Assembly (NCBI RefSeq): GCF_002904335.1
Contig: NZ_PPHF01000097.1
Coordinates: 1-64,000 of the forward strand
DNA from: Amycolatopsis sp. CA-126428
GTDB lineage: Bacteria; Actinomycetota; Actinomycetes; Mycobacteriales; Pseudonocardiaceae
DNA: 64,000 nt
Reading direction: 5' to 3'
The notes under the pieces were generated by a model. That model was not told the DNA's origin. It did not search any database and worked only from the letters and a program-made list of their open reading frames with translations. This document shows positions 32,829-40,992 of the stretch, piece after piece (the first letter of the stretch is position 1; each line of letters starts with the position of its first letter). Position numbers and translations under genes: made by a program.

Positions 32829-33892
32829 CCGCGCCCGCCTCGACGACGTCGGTCGTGGACGTCCACGACCCCCGGACCGATCCGCCGCCCGAGGGGTGGG
32901 CCGGCTTCCGCGGCCGCTGCCTGCCGCCCGTGTGGGATTACGAGCTGCTGCGCCGCGAGGCGTGGCTGGCGAAGAACCCGCCGGTGCTCGCGGTCGTCCG
33001 GCGGGGCGCCCGGGTCGTCGGCGGGCTGTCGGTGATGGTGTGCCGCGGCTGGGGTGCGCGGGAGTTCGCGCCGGTGTCCGGTGGCCGGTTCCCGCTGCGC
33101 TGGGCCGAGGTCTACCTCCCGCTGCTGAGCGGCTATCCCGCGTGCGTGTTCGACGACGACGTCGACGCGCCTTCGCGGCGCGAGGCGATCCGCGAGTTCG
33201 AACGGGCACTGCGGCGGTACGTCGGGGCCGGCCTGCTCGGGGTGGTCTACCGGGCGATGAACCCGGAGCTGGTGCCGGCGCTGGCGGGCCGCGGCCGGAT
33301 CAGCCGCGAGATCGATCCGGCCGCCGTGCTGCGCAACACGTACGCCACGCCGGCCGAGTGGGAGGCGTCGCTGAGCCCCGAGGTCCGGCGGTACCTGCGC
33401 GCCGACGTCGCCACCGAAGCCGCGTTCGGGCGCACCGACCTCGACCCGCACGAGCTGGCGGTGCTCCTCAACGCCCACCGCGCCCGGCAGGACGAACGCG
33501 CCTGGGCGGGCGGCCAGCGCTCGCGTGTCGGCGGCCTGCACCTGGACACCCGCAGCCCGATCGCGTCCGGGTACCTCGACGCGCTCGTCCGGCGGCCGGA
33601 CGTGCTGACCCGCACCTACCGCGACGGCGCCGGCCGGCTGCTCGGCTTCAACACGATGATCGACCACGAGAGCGGCTGCGCGGTCCACCACTGGGCGGCG
33701 CGGCCGAGCGCCGCCGGTGGCCGGAAGGGGCTCTATGTCGACTGTTACGCGAAGTGCGTGGCGCACATGATCGCCGCCCGCCGGCCGGAACTGACCGCGG
33801 GCCGGGCCATGCTGCCCGAGAAGTCCGCGCTGGGCTTCGGCACGCGGAGCCTGTTCTCGGTGGCCGTGCCCCGGCCGGTGCTGGGCCGATGA
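32825..33892 (+). CDS. FemAB/GNAT-fold acyl- or aminoacyltransferase, paralog 2
   Basis: A 355-aa tandem paralog of the preceding protein. It shares the start pattern (VHDPRTDPPPEGWAGFRGRCLPPVWDYELLRREAW), the central EFERALRRYVG block, the C-terminal LLGFNTMIDHESGCAVHHWAARP and the PRPVLGR end. Roughly half the residues look conserved with paralog 1 by eye. GTG at 32825 overlaps the previous stop by 4 nt. Likely acts on a related or the same substrate in sequence, as FemX, FemA and FemB do. Function is inferred from fold and context. Confidence 0.72.
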   Translation: MTAPASTTSVVDVHDPRTDPPPEGWAGFRGRCLPPVWDYELLRREAWLAKNPPVLAVVRRGARVVGGLSVMVCRGWGAREFAPVSGGRFPLRWAEVYLPLLSGYPACVFDDDVDAPSRREAIREFERALRRYVGAGLLGVVYRAMNPELVPALAGRGRISREIDPAAVLRNTYATPAEWEASLSPEVRRYLRADVATEAAFGRTDLDPHELAVLLNAHRARQDERAWAGGQRSRVGGLHLDTRSPIASGYLDALVRRPDVLTRTYRDGAGRLLGFNTMIDHESGCAVHHWAARPSAAGGRKGLYVDCYAKCVAHMIAARRPELTAGRAMLPEKSALGFGTRSLFSVAVPRPVLGR

Positions 33893-34908
33893 TCGACGTC
33901 CTCGACCCGCGCCACGACCCGGAACCGGCGTACTGGACGGCGTTGCGCGAGCGAGCCGGGCTCCGGGCGGACTGGAGCTGGGAGGTGCTCGTCACCCAGG
34001 CCTGGGCCGCGCGGACCCCGCAGCCGATCACGGTGTTCCGGGACGGCGACCGGCCGTGCGGGGTGGTCAGCGCCGCGTGGGTGACCGGCCGCACCCGGCG
34101 GTACCGGTTCGCCGGTGCCGGCCGGGGCCGCGTGGGCGGGCTCGACGTCCGGGGGCCCGGCGCGAGTTCGCAACCCGGCTGGTGGTTCGCGGAGGACGAC
34201 GCCGACGGCGGCGTGCGGCGGCTGCTCGAAACGTACGTCCCGGCGATGCGGGCCGTGCTCGGGCCCGGGTTCGGCGGGCTGCTGCTGCGGCAGATCGGCG
34301 CGGCGGGGCGGGACGCCGTCTCCGGCCGGTTCCGGCTGGTGCGGCAGACCGAGGACATCGCCGTGCTCGACCTCGCGGGGTTCGGCTGCCGCGACGACTG
34401 GATGAACTCCCTGGCCCGGAAGCGGAAGCAGAACCTGCGCAAGATCTTCCGCACCTTCGACGCCGATCCGTCGGCCGAGGTGCGGTTCGTGCCGGGGAAG
34501 GACGCCGACCCGGTCGCCGTCGCGGAGGTGCTCCGGGTGAACGAGCGCAAGCACCGCGACGTGCCGATCGTGCCGCTGCCGCACTTCACCGGCTACCTGA
34601 CGGCGCTGCTGCGTCAGCCCGATGTCGGGGTGATCGAGTACCGGGACACGCGTACCGGCCGGCTGCTCGCCCTGGCGACGTTGTTCGACCACCCGGCGCA
34701 GCCGATCGCGCGGCACTGGGGTGCGCTCCGGCCGGAGGACGGCGGCCGGCCCAACCTGTACTTCCACTTCTACGGCGAAGCGGTGCGCTGGGCGATCGAG
34801 AACGGGCGCGCGTCCGTGGTGTTCGGCAAGAAGATGGCCGAGATGAAGGCGTCACTGGGGGCGCGGCTCGTACCCCAGTACGCGGCCGCCATCCCGGCGT
34901 GGTGCTAG
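33889..34908 (+). CDS. FemAB/GNAT-fold acyl- or aminoacyltransferase, paralog 3 (divergent)
   Basis: A 339-aa, more diverged member. It keeps the start (VLDPRHDPEPAYWTALRERAGLRADWSWEVLVTQAW). The C-terminal GNAT half is clear: NSLARKRKQNLRKIFR with a basic cluster, VNERKHRDVPIVPLP, RLLALATLFDHPAQPIARHWGAL and NLYFHFYGEAVRWAIENG. VVFGKKMAEMKASLGARLVP at the end matches the G-x-K/R-x-x-x-x-K-x-x-x-G signature of BioF2-like proteins. It lacks the PRPVLGR ending. ATG overlaps the previous stop by 4 nt. Confidence 0.72.
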   Translation: MIDVLDPRHDPEPAYWTALRERAGLRADWSWEVLVTQAWAARTPQPITVFRDGDRPCGVVSAAWVTGRTRRYRFAGAGRGRVGGLDVRGPGASSQPGWWFAEDDADGGVRRLLETYVPAMRAVLGPGFGGLLLRQIGAAGRDAVSGRFRLVRQTEDIAVLDLAGFGCRDDWMNSLARKRKQNLRKIFRTFDADPSAEVRFVPGKDADPVAVAEVLRVNERKHRDVPIVPLPHFTGYLTALLRQPDVGVIEYRDTRTGRLLALATLFDHPAQPIARHWGALRPEDGGRPNLYFHFYGEAVRWAIENGRASVVFGKKMAEMKASLGARLVPQYAAAIPAWC

Positions 34909-34940
34909 CTTCCGGGCGTCGCCTACCTGCAGGAGCCGCC

Positions 34941-35126
34941 ATGCCGATGATCAGCGTTGCCATGTTCCCCGGCCGCACGCCGGCCCAGAAGAGCGCCCTG
35001 GTCCGGGAGCTGACCGACGCCTTCATCCGCACCTGCGGCGGCAAGCCCGAAGGTGTCCAGGTGACGCTCGTCGAGGTCGGTGCCGACCACTGGGCCACCG
35101 GCGGCGTCCTGCACTCCGAACGCTGA
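34941..35126 (+). CDS. 4-oxalocrotonate tautomerase-like protein
   Basis: A 61-aa member of the tautomerase superfamily. It begins M-P-M-I-S-V, so removal of Met exposes the catalytic N-terminal proline. GRTPAQKSALVRELTDAF is the family helix, with VQVTLVEVGADHWATGG following. AGGAG lies 5 nt before the ATG. Such small tautomerases form hexamers and act on enol/keto acids; the substrate is unknown. It is separated by 32 nt from the preceding operon and may not be part of it. Confidence 0.85.
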   Translation: MPMISVAMFPGRTPAQKSALVRELTDAFIRTCGGKPEGVQVTLVEVGADHWATGGVLHSER

Positions 35127-35130
35127 GCCG

Positions 35131-35161
35131 CCGCCGGGAGACCGGGCAGGTCTCCCGGCGG
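35131..35161. terminator. Hairpin terminator between convergent genes
   Basis: A 13-bp stem CCGCCGGGAGACC / GGTCTCCCGGCGG with a 5-nt loop. It lies between the tautomerase stop and the convergent peptidase stop (35167). It can terminate both. Confidence 0.72.
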
Positions 35162-35166
35162 GTGCG

Positions 35167-37017
35167 TCAGCGGAGGCCGAGGGCCCGCAGTGCGAAGTGG
35201 ACCTCGATCGACGTCTGCTTGATCGTCTCGGCGATCACCAGCGAGCCGTGGCCCGCGTCGTAGCGGTAGAACTCGTGGTGCAGGTCGCGGCCGCCGAGCC
35301 GCTCGAGGTAGTTCTCGATCTGGCGGATCGGGCAACGCGGGTCGTTGTCGCCGGCCAGCACGAGCACCGGCGCCGTCACGGCGTCGACGTACGTGATCGG
35401 CGAGCACTCCCGGTACACCGCGGGCACGTCCTCCGGCGAGCCGCCGAAGATCCCGCGGTCGAACGAGCGCAACTGCTCCATCTCGTCCTCGTACGCGGCG
35501 ACGTAGTCCGCCACCGGCACCCCGGCGACACCCGCCGCCCACCGCGTCGGCTGCGTGCCGAGCGCGAGCAGGGACAGGTAGCCGCCCCACGAAGCACCGT
35601 TCACGACGCACTTCGCCGGGTCGCTGAGTCCGGTTTGGACGGCCCAGTCGTGGACCGCGGCGACGTCCTCGAGCTCGGTCAGCCCGGGACGGCCCTCGAT
35701 GGCGTCGCGCCAGGCCGAGCCGTAGCCGGTCGAGCCGCGGTAGTTGACCTCGACCACGGCGAACCCGGCGTCGAGCCAGGTCGCGCGGTAGGCGGAGAAG
35801 CGGTCCTCGTCCGCCGCGTGCGGGCCGCCGTGCAGGGAGAACACCGTGGGCAGCGGGCCGTCCGGCGCGCCCGAAGGCCGCGAGAACAGCGCGTGGATCC
35901 GGCCGCCGACGCCTTCGACGAACGCGTCGGTCACCGGCTCCGACCCCGGCGCCCGCTCACCCGGCGGTTCGAGCAGGATCGCGTCGGCGCCGTCGGTGGT
36001 CCGCGCCCGCACCGCGGTCGGCTCGGCGGCACTGGACCACGAGTACTCGACCGTGCCGTCCGGGCGGACGCCCGCCCCGCCGATCCGGCCGGCCGGAGTG
36101 TCCACTGAGGACAATGCAGCCGTGTCGAGGTCGTAGCGGTACAACGAACTGCGGCCCTCGTGGAACTGGACGACGAGCAGGGCGCGCGCGTCCGGGTACC
36201 AGCCCGCGACGACCTCGCCGGGCAGGTCCAGCTCGATTTCGGTCTCGGTGTCCGCCTGGACGTCCCAGACCAGCAGCTCCTCGCGGCCGCGCCGCTCGTG
36301 CACCACCAGCAGCCGCTGGTCGCCGGGCCGCGGGGAGAATTCGAGCGCGGAGAGACCCTTGCCCTCGCCGTCCCACTTTTCGGCGACGGCTTCGAACCCG
36401 TCGGTCGCGAGCACCCGCAGCGCGGGGTGGCGCGAGTCGCCGTGCTCGGAGTGCGAGATCGCGATCAGGCTCTCGTCGCGGGACAGGGACGCGATGCCGG
36501 CGTCGTCCGGGTGGCTGTAGAAACGGCGCGTCTCGCCGCCGATCCGGGCGAACAGCTCGCTGCCGTCGTCGGTCGAGACGCCGACCGCGACGATCTTCGC
36601 GCCGATCTCGAGCCCGGCCTGGTAGCCGTCGTGGACGTCCGGGACGGCCTTCTCCGGCTTGCTGCCCTCGGTCGCGGCGAACGGCTCGCGGACCCAGGCG
36701 CCGAACTCGTCGCCGTCGGTGTCGTCGAACCACCAGATCCACTCGCCGTCCGGGGACGGCGTCGAGTGCAGGGTGCCGTTGGGCCGGTCGGTGACGCGGC
36801 GGTGCTCGTCCGTCGCGCGGTTCCAGGCGTACACCTCCCAGACGCCGCTGGCGTTGGAGACGTAGACGTTGGCGTCAGGGGCGTCGCGGGCCCACTCGGG
36901 CACGGAGATGCGCGGGGCGTGGAAGCGGGCGCGCCAGCGGGCTTCGGCTTCGGCGTCGTCGAACAGCCGGTCCGGGACCACCGCGGGCGGGAATTGCTTG
37001 GCTGACTGCGTGCTCAC
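35167..37017 (-). CDS. Prolyl oligopeptidase family (S9) peptidase
   Basis: A 616-aa serine peptidase. An N-terminal seven-bladed beta-propeller (about 30-370) is visible as repeated WD-like strands (TPSPDGEWIWWFDDTDGDE, SLSRDESLIAISHSEHGD). An alpha/beta-hydrolase domain follows with SLHGGPHAADED and the nucleophile Ser in VNGASWGGYLS (G-x-S-x-G-G). The acid lies in LAGDNDPRCP and the His in YDAGHGS. No signal peptide, so it is cytoplasmic. Cleaves short peptides, often after proline, or acyl-peptides. GTG at 37017. Some family members act on specialised metabolites; no evidence here. Confidence 0.93.
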   Translation of the reverse strand: MSTQSAKQFPPAVVPDRLFDDAEAEARWRARFHAPRISVPEWARDAPDANVYVSNASGVWEVYAWNRATDEHRRVTDRPNGTLHSTPSPDGEWIWWFDDTDGDEFGAWVREPFAATEGSKPEKAVPDVHDGYQAGLEIGAKIVAVGVSTDDGSELFARIGGETRRFYSHPDDAGIASLSRDESLIAISHSEHGDSRHPALRVLATDGFEAVAEKWDGEGKGLSALEFSPRPGDQRLLVVHERRGREELLVWDVQADTETEIELDLPGEVVAGWYPDARALLVVQFHEGRSSLYRYDLDTAALSSVDTPAGRIGGAGVRPDGTVEYSWSSAAEPTAVRARTTDGADAILLEPPGERAPGSEPVTDAFVEGVGGRIHALFSRPSGAPDGPLPTVFSLHGGPHAADEDRFSAYRATWLDAGFAVVEVNYRGSTGYGSAWRDAIEGRPGLTELEDVAAVHDWAVQTGLSDPAKCVVNGASWGGYLSLLALGTQPTRWAAGVAGVPVADYVAAYEDEMEQLRSFDRGIFGGSPEDVPAVYRECSPITYVDAVTAPVLVLAGDNDPRCPIRQIENYLERLGGRDLHHEFYRYDAGHGSLVIAETIKQTSIEVHFALRALGLR

Positions 37018-37056
37018 CCCTCGATCCTGCCACCTTCTGGCCGTACTGTGTGCGGG

Positions 37057-37827
37057 GTGCTGGAGGGTTACGCGCCGGGCTACGGGCGAGACGCGGTGTC
37101 GATGATGTCCGCGCGCACGTCGGCGGAGCGCGCGACGTTCGCCCAGCCCCTGTTCCGGCCGGGGATGTGGGTGGTCGACCTCGGCTGCGGCCCCGGCTCG
37201 ATCACCCTGGGCCTGGCCGCGGAGGGCCGGGTGACGGGCGTCGACCGCGACGCGGGCCAGGTGGCGATGGCCCGGGACGCGGCCCGCCGCGCTGGACGCT
37301 CCACAGTGGACTTCCTGGTGGCGTCGGCGTACGACCTGCCGTTCGCGGACGGCAGCGTGGACGTGGCGTTTTCCCATGCGCTGTTCGAGCACCTGGCCGC
37401 CCCGCGGGACGCGCTGGCCGAGCTGCACCGGGTGCTTCGCCCCGGCGGCCGGCTGGCCTTGTCCACATCGGACTGGAGCAAGGCCCGCCTGCGCCCGAAG
37501 ACGGCGAACGTCGACGCCGCGCTGCGCGGCCACTACCTGCTGCGCCGCCGCGCGGGCGGCGACCCGTTCGCCGGCCGCTCGATCACGGACCACTGCGCGT
37601 CCGCGGGGTTCACCGGGATCGTCTCGCGCGCCCGCTACCGCGAGGACATGACGTACCGGGGGCTGGCGAAGTACGTGGAGTCCCGGCTGAGCGAGGCGGT
37701 GGCGGACCCGCAGTTCGGCCGCGACCGCGACCAGCTGGCGAGCGCAGCTCGTTCGGCGCAGACGTGGGTGCGCAGCGGGGACGGCGACTTCAGCCAGTGC
37801 TGGGTCGAGGTGACGGCCACGCGATAG
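37057..37827 (+). CDS. Class I SAM-dependent methyltransferase
   Basis: A 256-aa Rossmann-fold methyltransferase (UbiE/Methyltransf_11 type). Motif I VVDLGCGPGSITLGLA (about 40-55), acidic GVDRDA, motif II-like LPFADGSVDVAFSHALFEHL, motif III LRPGGRLALST. GTG at 37057 (M-L-E-G-Y) is preferred because homologues usually begin close to such a G-Y-A-P-G-Y segment; GTG at 37048 would add three residues. No ribosome site is clear. The acceptor is unknown. It is divergent from the S9 peptidase by 39 bp. Confidence 0.88.
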   Translation: MLEGYAPGYGRDAVSMMSARTSAERATFAQPLFRPGMWVVDLGCGPGSITLGLAAEGRVTGVDRDAGQVAMARDAARRAGRSTVDFLVASAYDLPFADGSVDVAFSHALFEHLAAPRDALAELHRVLRPGGRLALSTSDWSKARLRPKTANVDAALRGHYLLRRRAGGDPFAGRSITDHCASAGFTGIVSRARYREDMTYRGLAKYVESRLSEAVADPQFGRDRDQLASAARSAQTWVRSGDGDFSQCWVEVTATR

Positions 37828-37870
37828 CCGGGACGCGCGGGGGTCCGGGGGCGAAGCCGCCCGGCGGGGT

Positions 37871-37945
37871 TTGGGGTTCGACCCCAAAAAACACCGAGAG
37901 GGCCGGAGTGGTTGGCGTTTTCCGCCAGCACACCGGCCCTCTCGG
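37871..37945. terminator. Two hairpins after the methyltransferase, before tRNA-Pro
   Basis: First: TTGGGG-TTCGA-CCCCAA (37871-37887) followed by AAAA. Second and stronger: CCGAGAGGGCCGG (37894-37906) with CCGGCCCTCTCGG (37933-37945), 13 bp, with an inner GTTGGCG/CGCCAGC-like arm. It lies just downstream of the minus-strand tRNA, so it can terminate both the tRNA and the methyltransferase transcript. Confidence 0.65.
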
Positions 37946-37953
37946 CGCTCTCG

Positions 37954-38027
37954 TCGGGGTGGCGGGATTCGAACCCACGACCTCCTCGACCCGAACGAGG
38001 CACGCTACCAAGCTGCGCCACACCCCG
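37954..38027 (-). tRNA. tRNA-Pro (anticodon CGG)
   Basis: A 74-nt cloverleaf. Acceptor CGGGGTG pairs with CACCCCG, with discriminator A. D-arm GCGCAGCTTGGTAGCGT. Anticodon stem CCTCG/CGAGG with loop TTCGGGT, reading CGG. T-arm GTGGG-TTCGAAT-CCCGC. CCA is not encoded. Decodes CCG, a frequent codon here. It sits beside the metallophosphoesterase gene. Confidence 0.95.
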
Positions 38028-38056
38028 AGGTACTGCTTAACGGGTCGTGGAGAAGT

Positions 38057-39037
38057 CTAGCGGACCGTGTCACGGGCTTTCCGGCGGGCCGCCTTACGCG
38101 GTTCCTCGGTGCCTGATCCGCGCGGGACCAGCGTCAACAGGCTCGCTTCCGGCGGGCACGCGAACCTGGCCGGGGCCCACGGCGACGTCCCCAGCCCGGC
38201 CGAGACGTGCAGCCACATGTGCGCTCCCCACCGCGACGCCCCCCGTGCCCGGCTGCGATCCAGGTCACAGTTGGTGACGATGGCGCCGTAGCCCGGGAGC
38301 CGGAGCTGGCCGCCGTGGGTGTGGCCCGCGAGGACGAGGTCGTAACCGTCCGTGGCGAACGTGTCCAGCACCCGCGGCTCCGGCGAGTGCGTCACGCCGA
38401 GGCGCACGGCCGCGCCGCTGTCGGCCGGGCCCGCGATGTCGGCATAGCGGTCGCGGCGCAGGTGGGGGTCGTCGACGCCGGCCGCGAAGACCCGCTGCCC
38501 GCCGACGTCGATCGTGCGGCGGACGTGCGTCAGGTCGGTCCAGCCGTGTTCGACGAACGCCGCGCGCAGGTCGCGCCACGGCAGCTGGACGCCGTGGATG
38601 CGCTTCTTCTTGCCCCGCGGCATCAGGTAGCGAGCCGGGTTCTTCGGCTTGGGCGCGTAGTAGTCGTTGCTGCCGAAGATGAACACGCCGGGCCGGTCGA
38701 GCAGCGGGCCCAGCGCCCGCAGCACCGCCGGGACGGCTGTCCGGTGCGAGAGGTTGTCGCCGGTGTTGACGACGAGGTCCGGGTTCAGCTCGTCGAGCGC
38801 GGCGACCCAGCGCTGCTTGCTGTGGTGGCCGGGCAGCATGTGCAGGTCCGAGACGTGCAGGATGGTGAACGGCCGGGACCCGGGCGCCAGCACCGGGAGT
38901 TCGGCGGTGCGGAGGGTCCAGCGGCGCCGTTCGATGCCCACGGCGTAACCGAGGGTCGCGGCTCCCAGCGCGACCGTCCCCGCGGCGAGGCGCGCGGCCG
39001 TCGCCCCCGACGTGCGTGTGTTACTGAGCGTGCTCAC
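38057..39037 (-). CDS. Metallophosphoesterase (Rv3683-like)
   Basis: A 326-aa calcineurin-like phosphoesterase with an N-terminal membrane helix (about 14-34). Metal motifs: ILHVSDLHMLPG (D-x-H), VVNTGDNLSH (GD-N), FGSNDYYAP (G-N-D variant with S before N), VTHSPEP, and LAGHTHGGQLRLP (GHTHGG). Family members with this anchor act on envelope or lipid phosphoesters. The order metallophosphoesterase-ponA2-whiB4 is that of M. tuberculosis Rv3683-Rv3682-Rv3681c, except that a kinase gene intervenes. GTG start at 39037. Confidence 0.9.
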   Translation of the reverse strand: MSTLSNTRTSGATAARLAAGTVALGAATLGYAVGIERRRWTLRTAELPVLAPGSRPFTILHVSDLHMLPGHHSKQRWVAALDELNPDLVVNTGDNLSHRTAVPAVLRALGPLLDRPGVFIFGSNDYYAPKPKNPARYLMPRGKKKRIHGVQLPWRDLRAAFVEHGWTDLTHVRRTIDVGGQRVFAAGVDDPHLRRDRYADIAGPADSGAAVRLGVTHSPEPRVLDTFATDGYDLVLAGHTHGGQLRLPGYGAIVTNCDLDRSRARGASRWGAHMWLHVSAGLGTSPWAPARFACPPEASLLTLVPRGSGTEEPRKAARRKARDTVR

Positions 39038-39131
39038 GAAGTCCAGGATACGTGCTCAACAGTTGGATGACTTCGCCGCCGTTCCGGGGAACCTCGCGCT
39101 TAGCATCTGCGTCGGCCTGAATGGGGTCTTT

Positions 39132-39174
39132 CGGGGGTTCCGGGTGGCGGAGCCCCCGGCTCGGGGCGAAGCCC
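39132..39174. repeat. Two adjacent GC hairpins in the kinase leader
   Basis: GGGGGTTCC...GGAGCCCCC followed by CCGG-CTCGGGG-CGAA-GCCCCGG. They lie in the gap between the divergent metallophosphoesterase and the kinase, within the latter's leader. The second uses the sequence GGGGCGAAGCCCC, and a related GGGGGCGAAGCCGCCC occurs near 37845. This looks like a short dispersed palindromic repeat rather than a gene-specific site. Confidence 0.45.
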
Positions 39175-39215
39175 CGGTTGTCACGGGTCTTGAGCCGGGG
39201 GGCTTGGGGAGAACG

Positions 39216-40934
39216 ATGGAGCAGTTCGGGCCGTACCGGATCGAGGGCCTGCTGGGCCGCGGTGGCATGGGCGAGGTCCACCGCGCCTACGACACGGCGC
39301 ACGACCGCGTCGTCGCGCTGAAGCTGTTGTCCGAGCCGTTCGTCACCGACGAAGCCTTCCGCGCGCGCTTCCGCCGCGAGTCGCAGATCGTCGCGCGGCT
39401 GCGGGAACCGCACGTGATTCCGATCCACGCCTACGGCGAGATCGACGGCCGCCTGTACCTCGACATGCGGCTGGTCGAGGGCCGCGACCTCAAGGAGCTC
39501 CTGGCGGACGGGCCGCTCGACCCCGCGCGGGCCGCCGGGATCGTGGCGCAGGTCGCGGGCGCGCTCGACGCCGCTCACGTGGACGGCCTGGTGCACCGCG
39601 ACGTCAAGCCGTCGAACGTGCTCGTGACGAGCGCCGGCTTCGTGTACCTGGTGGACTTCGGCATCGCGCGGTCGATGACCGCCGAGGGGACGTCGATCAC
39701 CGGCACCGGCAACGTGATCGGCACCCTCGACTACATGGCGCCGGAACGCTTCGGCGACGCCCCGATCACCGGGCTCGTCGACGTCTACGCGCTGGCGTGC
39801 GTGTTCTTCGAGTGCCTCACCGGGCACCGCCCGTTCCCGGCGGAGGGCGCGGCGGCGCAGATGGGTGCGCACCTGACCGCCCCGCCGCCGGTGCTCTCCC
39901 GGGCGCGCCCGGGCCTGCCGCCGGCGTTGGACGCGGTGGTGGCGCGCGGGATGGCGAAGAACCCGGCGGACCGGTACCCGACGGCGGGGGCGTTCGCCGA
40001 CGCCGTCTCCGCGGCGGTGACCGCACCGGCACCGCCCATCCCGACGTGGCAGAAGACGCTGCCGGGCGTGGTGCCGCAAGCTGCTCCGGCGCCGATGACC
40101 CCGCCGCGGCCGATGCCGCTCCCGACCGCGCCGCACCCGGGCCCGCCGACGGGACCGTTCACCGGACCGCCGAGCGCCCGGTTCCCGGCCCCGGTCGCGC
40201 CGCCGCCGGCGCCGCCCGCGAAGTCGCAGCGGAACCGGTGGATCGCGCTGTGCGCCGTGCTGGCGGGCATCGTCGTGGTGGCGCTGGTGATCACGTACGT
40301 CGTGACGCGGGACAGGACGACGCAGACGGCCGGACCGGGACCGACGACGAACCCCCCGACGACCGGTGAGCCGTCCACGCCGCCGACGGAACCGTCCCCG
40401 GAGACGTCGGCTCCACCGTCCACTTCGGAATCGAAGCCGGCCCACGACGAGCGCCTGGCCGCCGCGGTACCGCCGATCTACCGGACGTGCACCGACGCGG
40501 CAGCGCCCGCCGGAGCGGTCGCGGCGGTCGAGTGCGCCGGTTCGACCGTCGGAGACGTCAAGATCGGCAACGTGTGGTTCGCCGAGCCGACCGGCGCGCG
40601 ATTCCTCCGCTTCGCCGACGCCGCGGCGATGGACGCGTTCTTCCAGAACATCGTGAGGACGCAGGGCCTCGCCCGCAACGACGCCCAAGGTGCGTGCCGC
40701 CCCAAGACGTACCCCAAGATCTGGGGCACGTACTACCGGGCGGAGGTCCGCAACCCGGTCCCGGGCGAGTACCTGACCTGCTTCCTGGGCGACCCGGCCC
40801 AGCTGGTGTGGACCGAGAAGAAGAACCTGGTGGCGGGCATCCTGCTGTCCACGAAGGTCAGCACCGCCGACGACCTCGACAAGCTCTACGCGTGGTGGAA
40901 CTCGTTGATCCTGGTGGACATGGGAAGCGGCTGA
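39216..40934 (+). CDS. Transmembrane Ser/Thr protein kinase (PknB type)
   Basis: A 572-aa receptor-like kinase. Kinase domain about 7-265: GRGGMGEV loop (14-21), Lys36, HRDVKPSN (127-134, catalytic Asp129), VDFG (146-149), TGTGNVIGTLDYMAPE activation segment. A proline-rich juxtamembrane stretch (about 275-340) follows, then one membrane helix (about 342-364). The Thr/Pro-rich linker leads to an extracellular globular domain (about 410-572) with cysteines; there are no PASTA repeats. GGGGAGA precedes the ATG. It sits between metallophosphoesterase and ponA2, an insertion into a conserved cell-wall gene order. Confidence 0.93.
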   Translation: MEQFGPYRIEGLLGRGGMGEVHRAYDTAHDRVVALKLLSEPFVTDEAFRARFRRESQIVARLREPHVIPIHAYGEIDGRLYLDMRLVEGRDLKELLADGPLDPARAAGIVAQVAGALDAAHVDGLVHRDVKPSNVLVTSAGFVYLVDFGIARSMTAEGTSITGTGNVIGTLDYMAPERFGDAPITGLVDVYALACVFFECLTGHRPFPAEGAAAQMGAHLTAPPPVLSRARPGLPPALDAVVARGMAKNPADRYPTAGAFADAVSAAVTAPAPPIPTWQKTLPGVVPQAAPAPMTPPRPMPLPTAPHPGPPTGPFTGPPSARFPAPVAPPPAPPAKSQRNRWIALCAVLAGIVVVALVITYVVTRDRTTQTAGPGPTTNPPTTGEPSTPPTEPSPETSAPPSTSESKPAHDERLAAAVPPIYRTCTDAAAPAGAVAAVECAGSTVGDVKIGNVWFAEPTGARFLRFADAAAMDAFFQNIVRTQGLARNDAQGACRPKTYPKIWGTYYRAEVRNPVPGEYLTCFLGDPAQLVWTEKKNLVAGILLSTKVSTADDLDKLYAWWNSLILVDMGSG

Positions 40935-40945
40935 CCGAGACGAAA

Positions 40946-40978
40946 GCGGGGCGGGAGGTTCCGCACCTCCCGCCCCGC
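40946..40978. terminator. Hairpin terminator between kinase and ponA2
   Basis: A perfect 14-bp stem GCGGGGCGGGAGGT (40946-40959) with ACCTCCCGCCCCGC (40965-40978), loop TCCGC. It lies between the convergent kinase and penicillin-binding protein stops. No T-run. Confidence 0.72.
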
Positions 40979-40992
40979 CGCCGCGGCCGGAT

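Noticed and set aside
37954..38027. tRNA-Pro as attachment site of an integrated element
   Set aside because: No integrase, excisionase or second copy of the tRNA 3' end is nearby, and flanking genes follow the conserved order.
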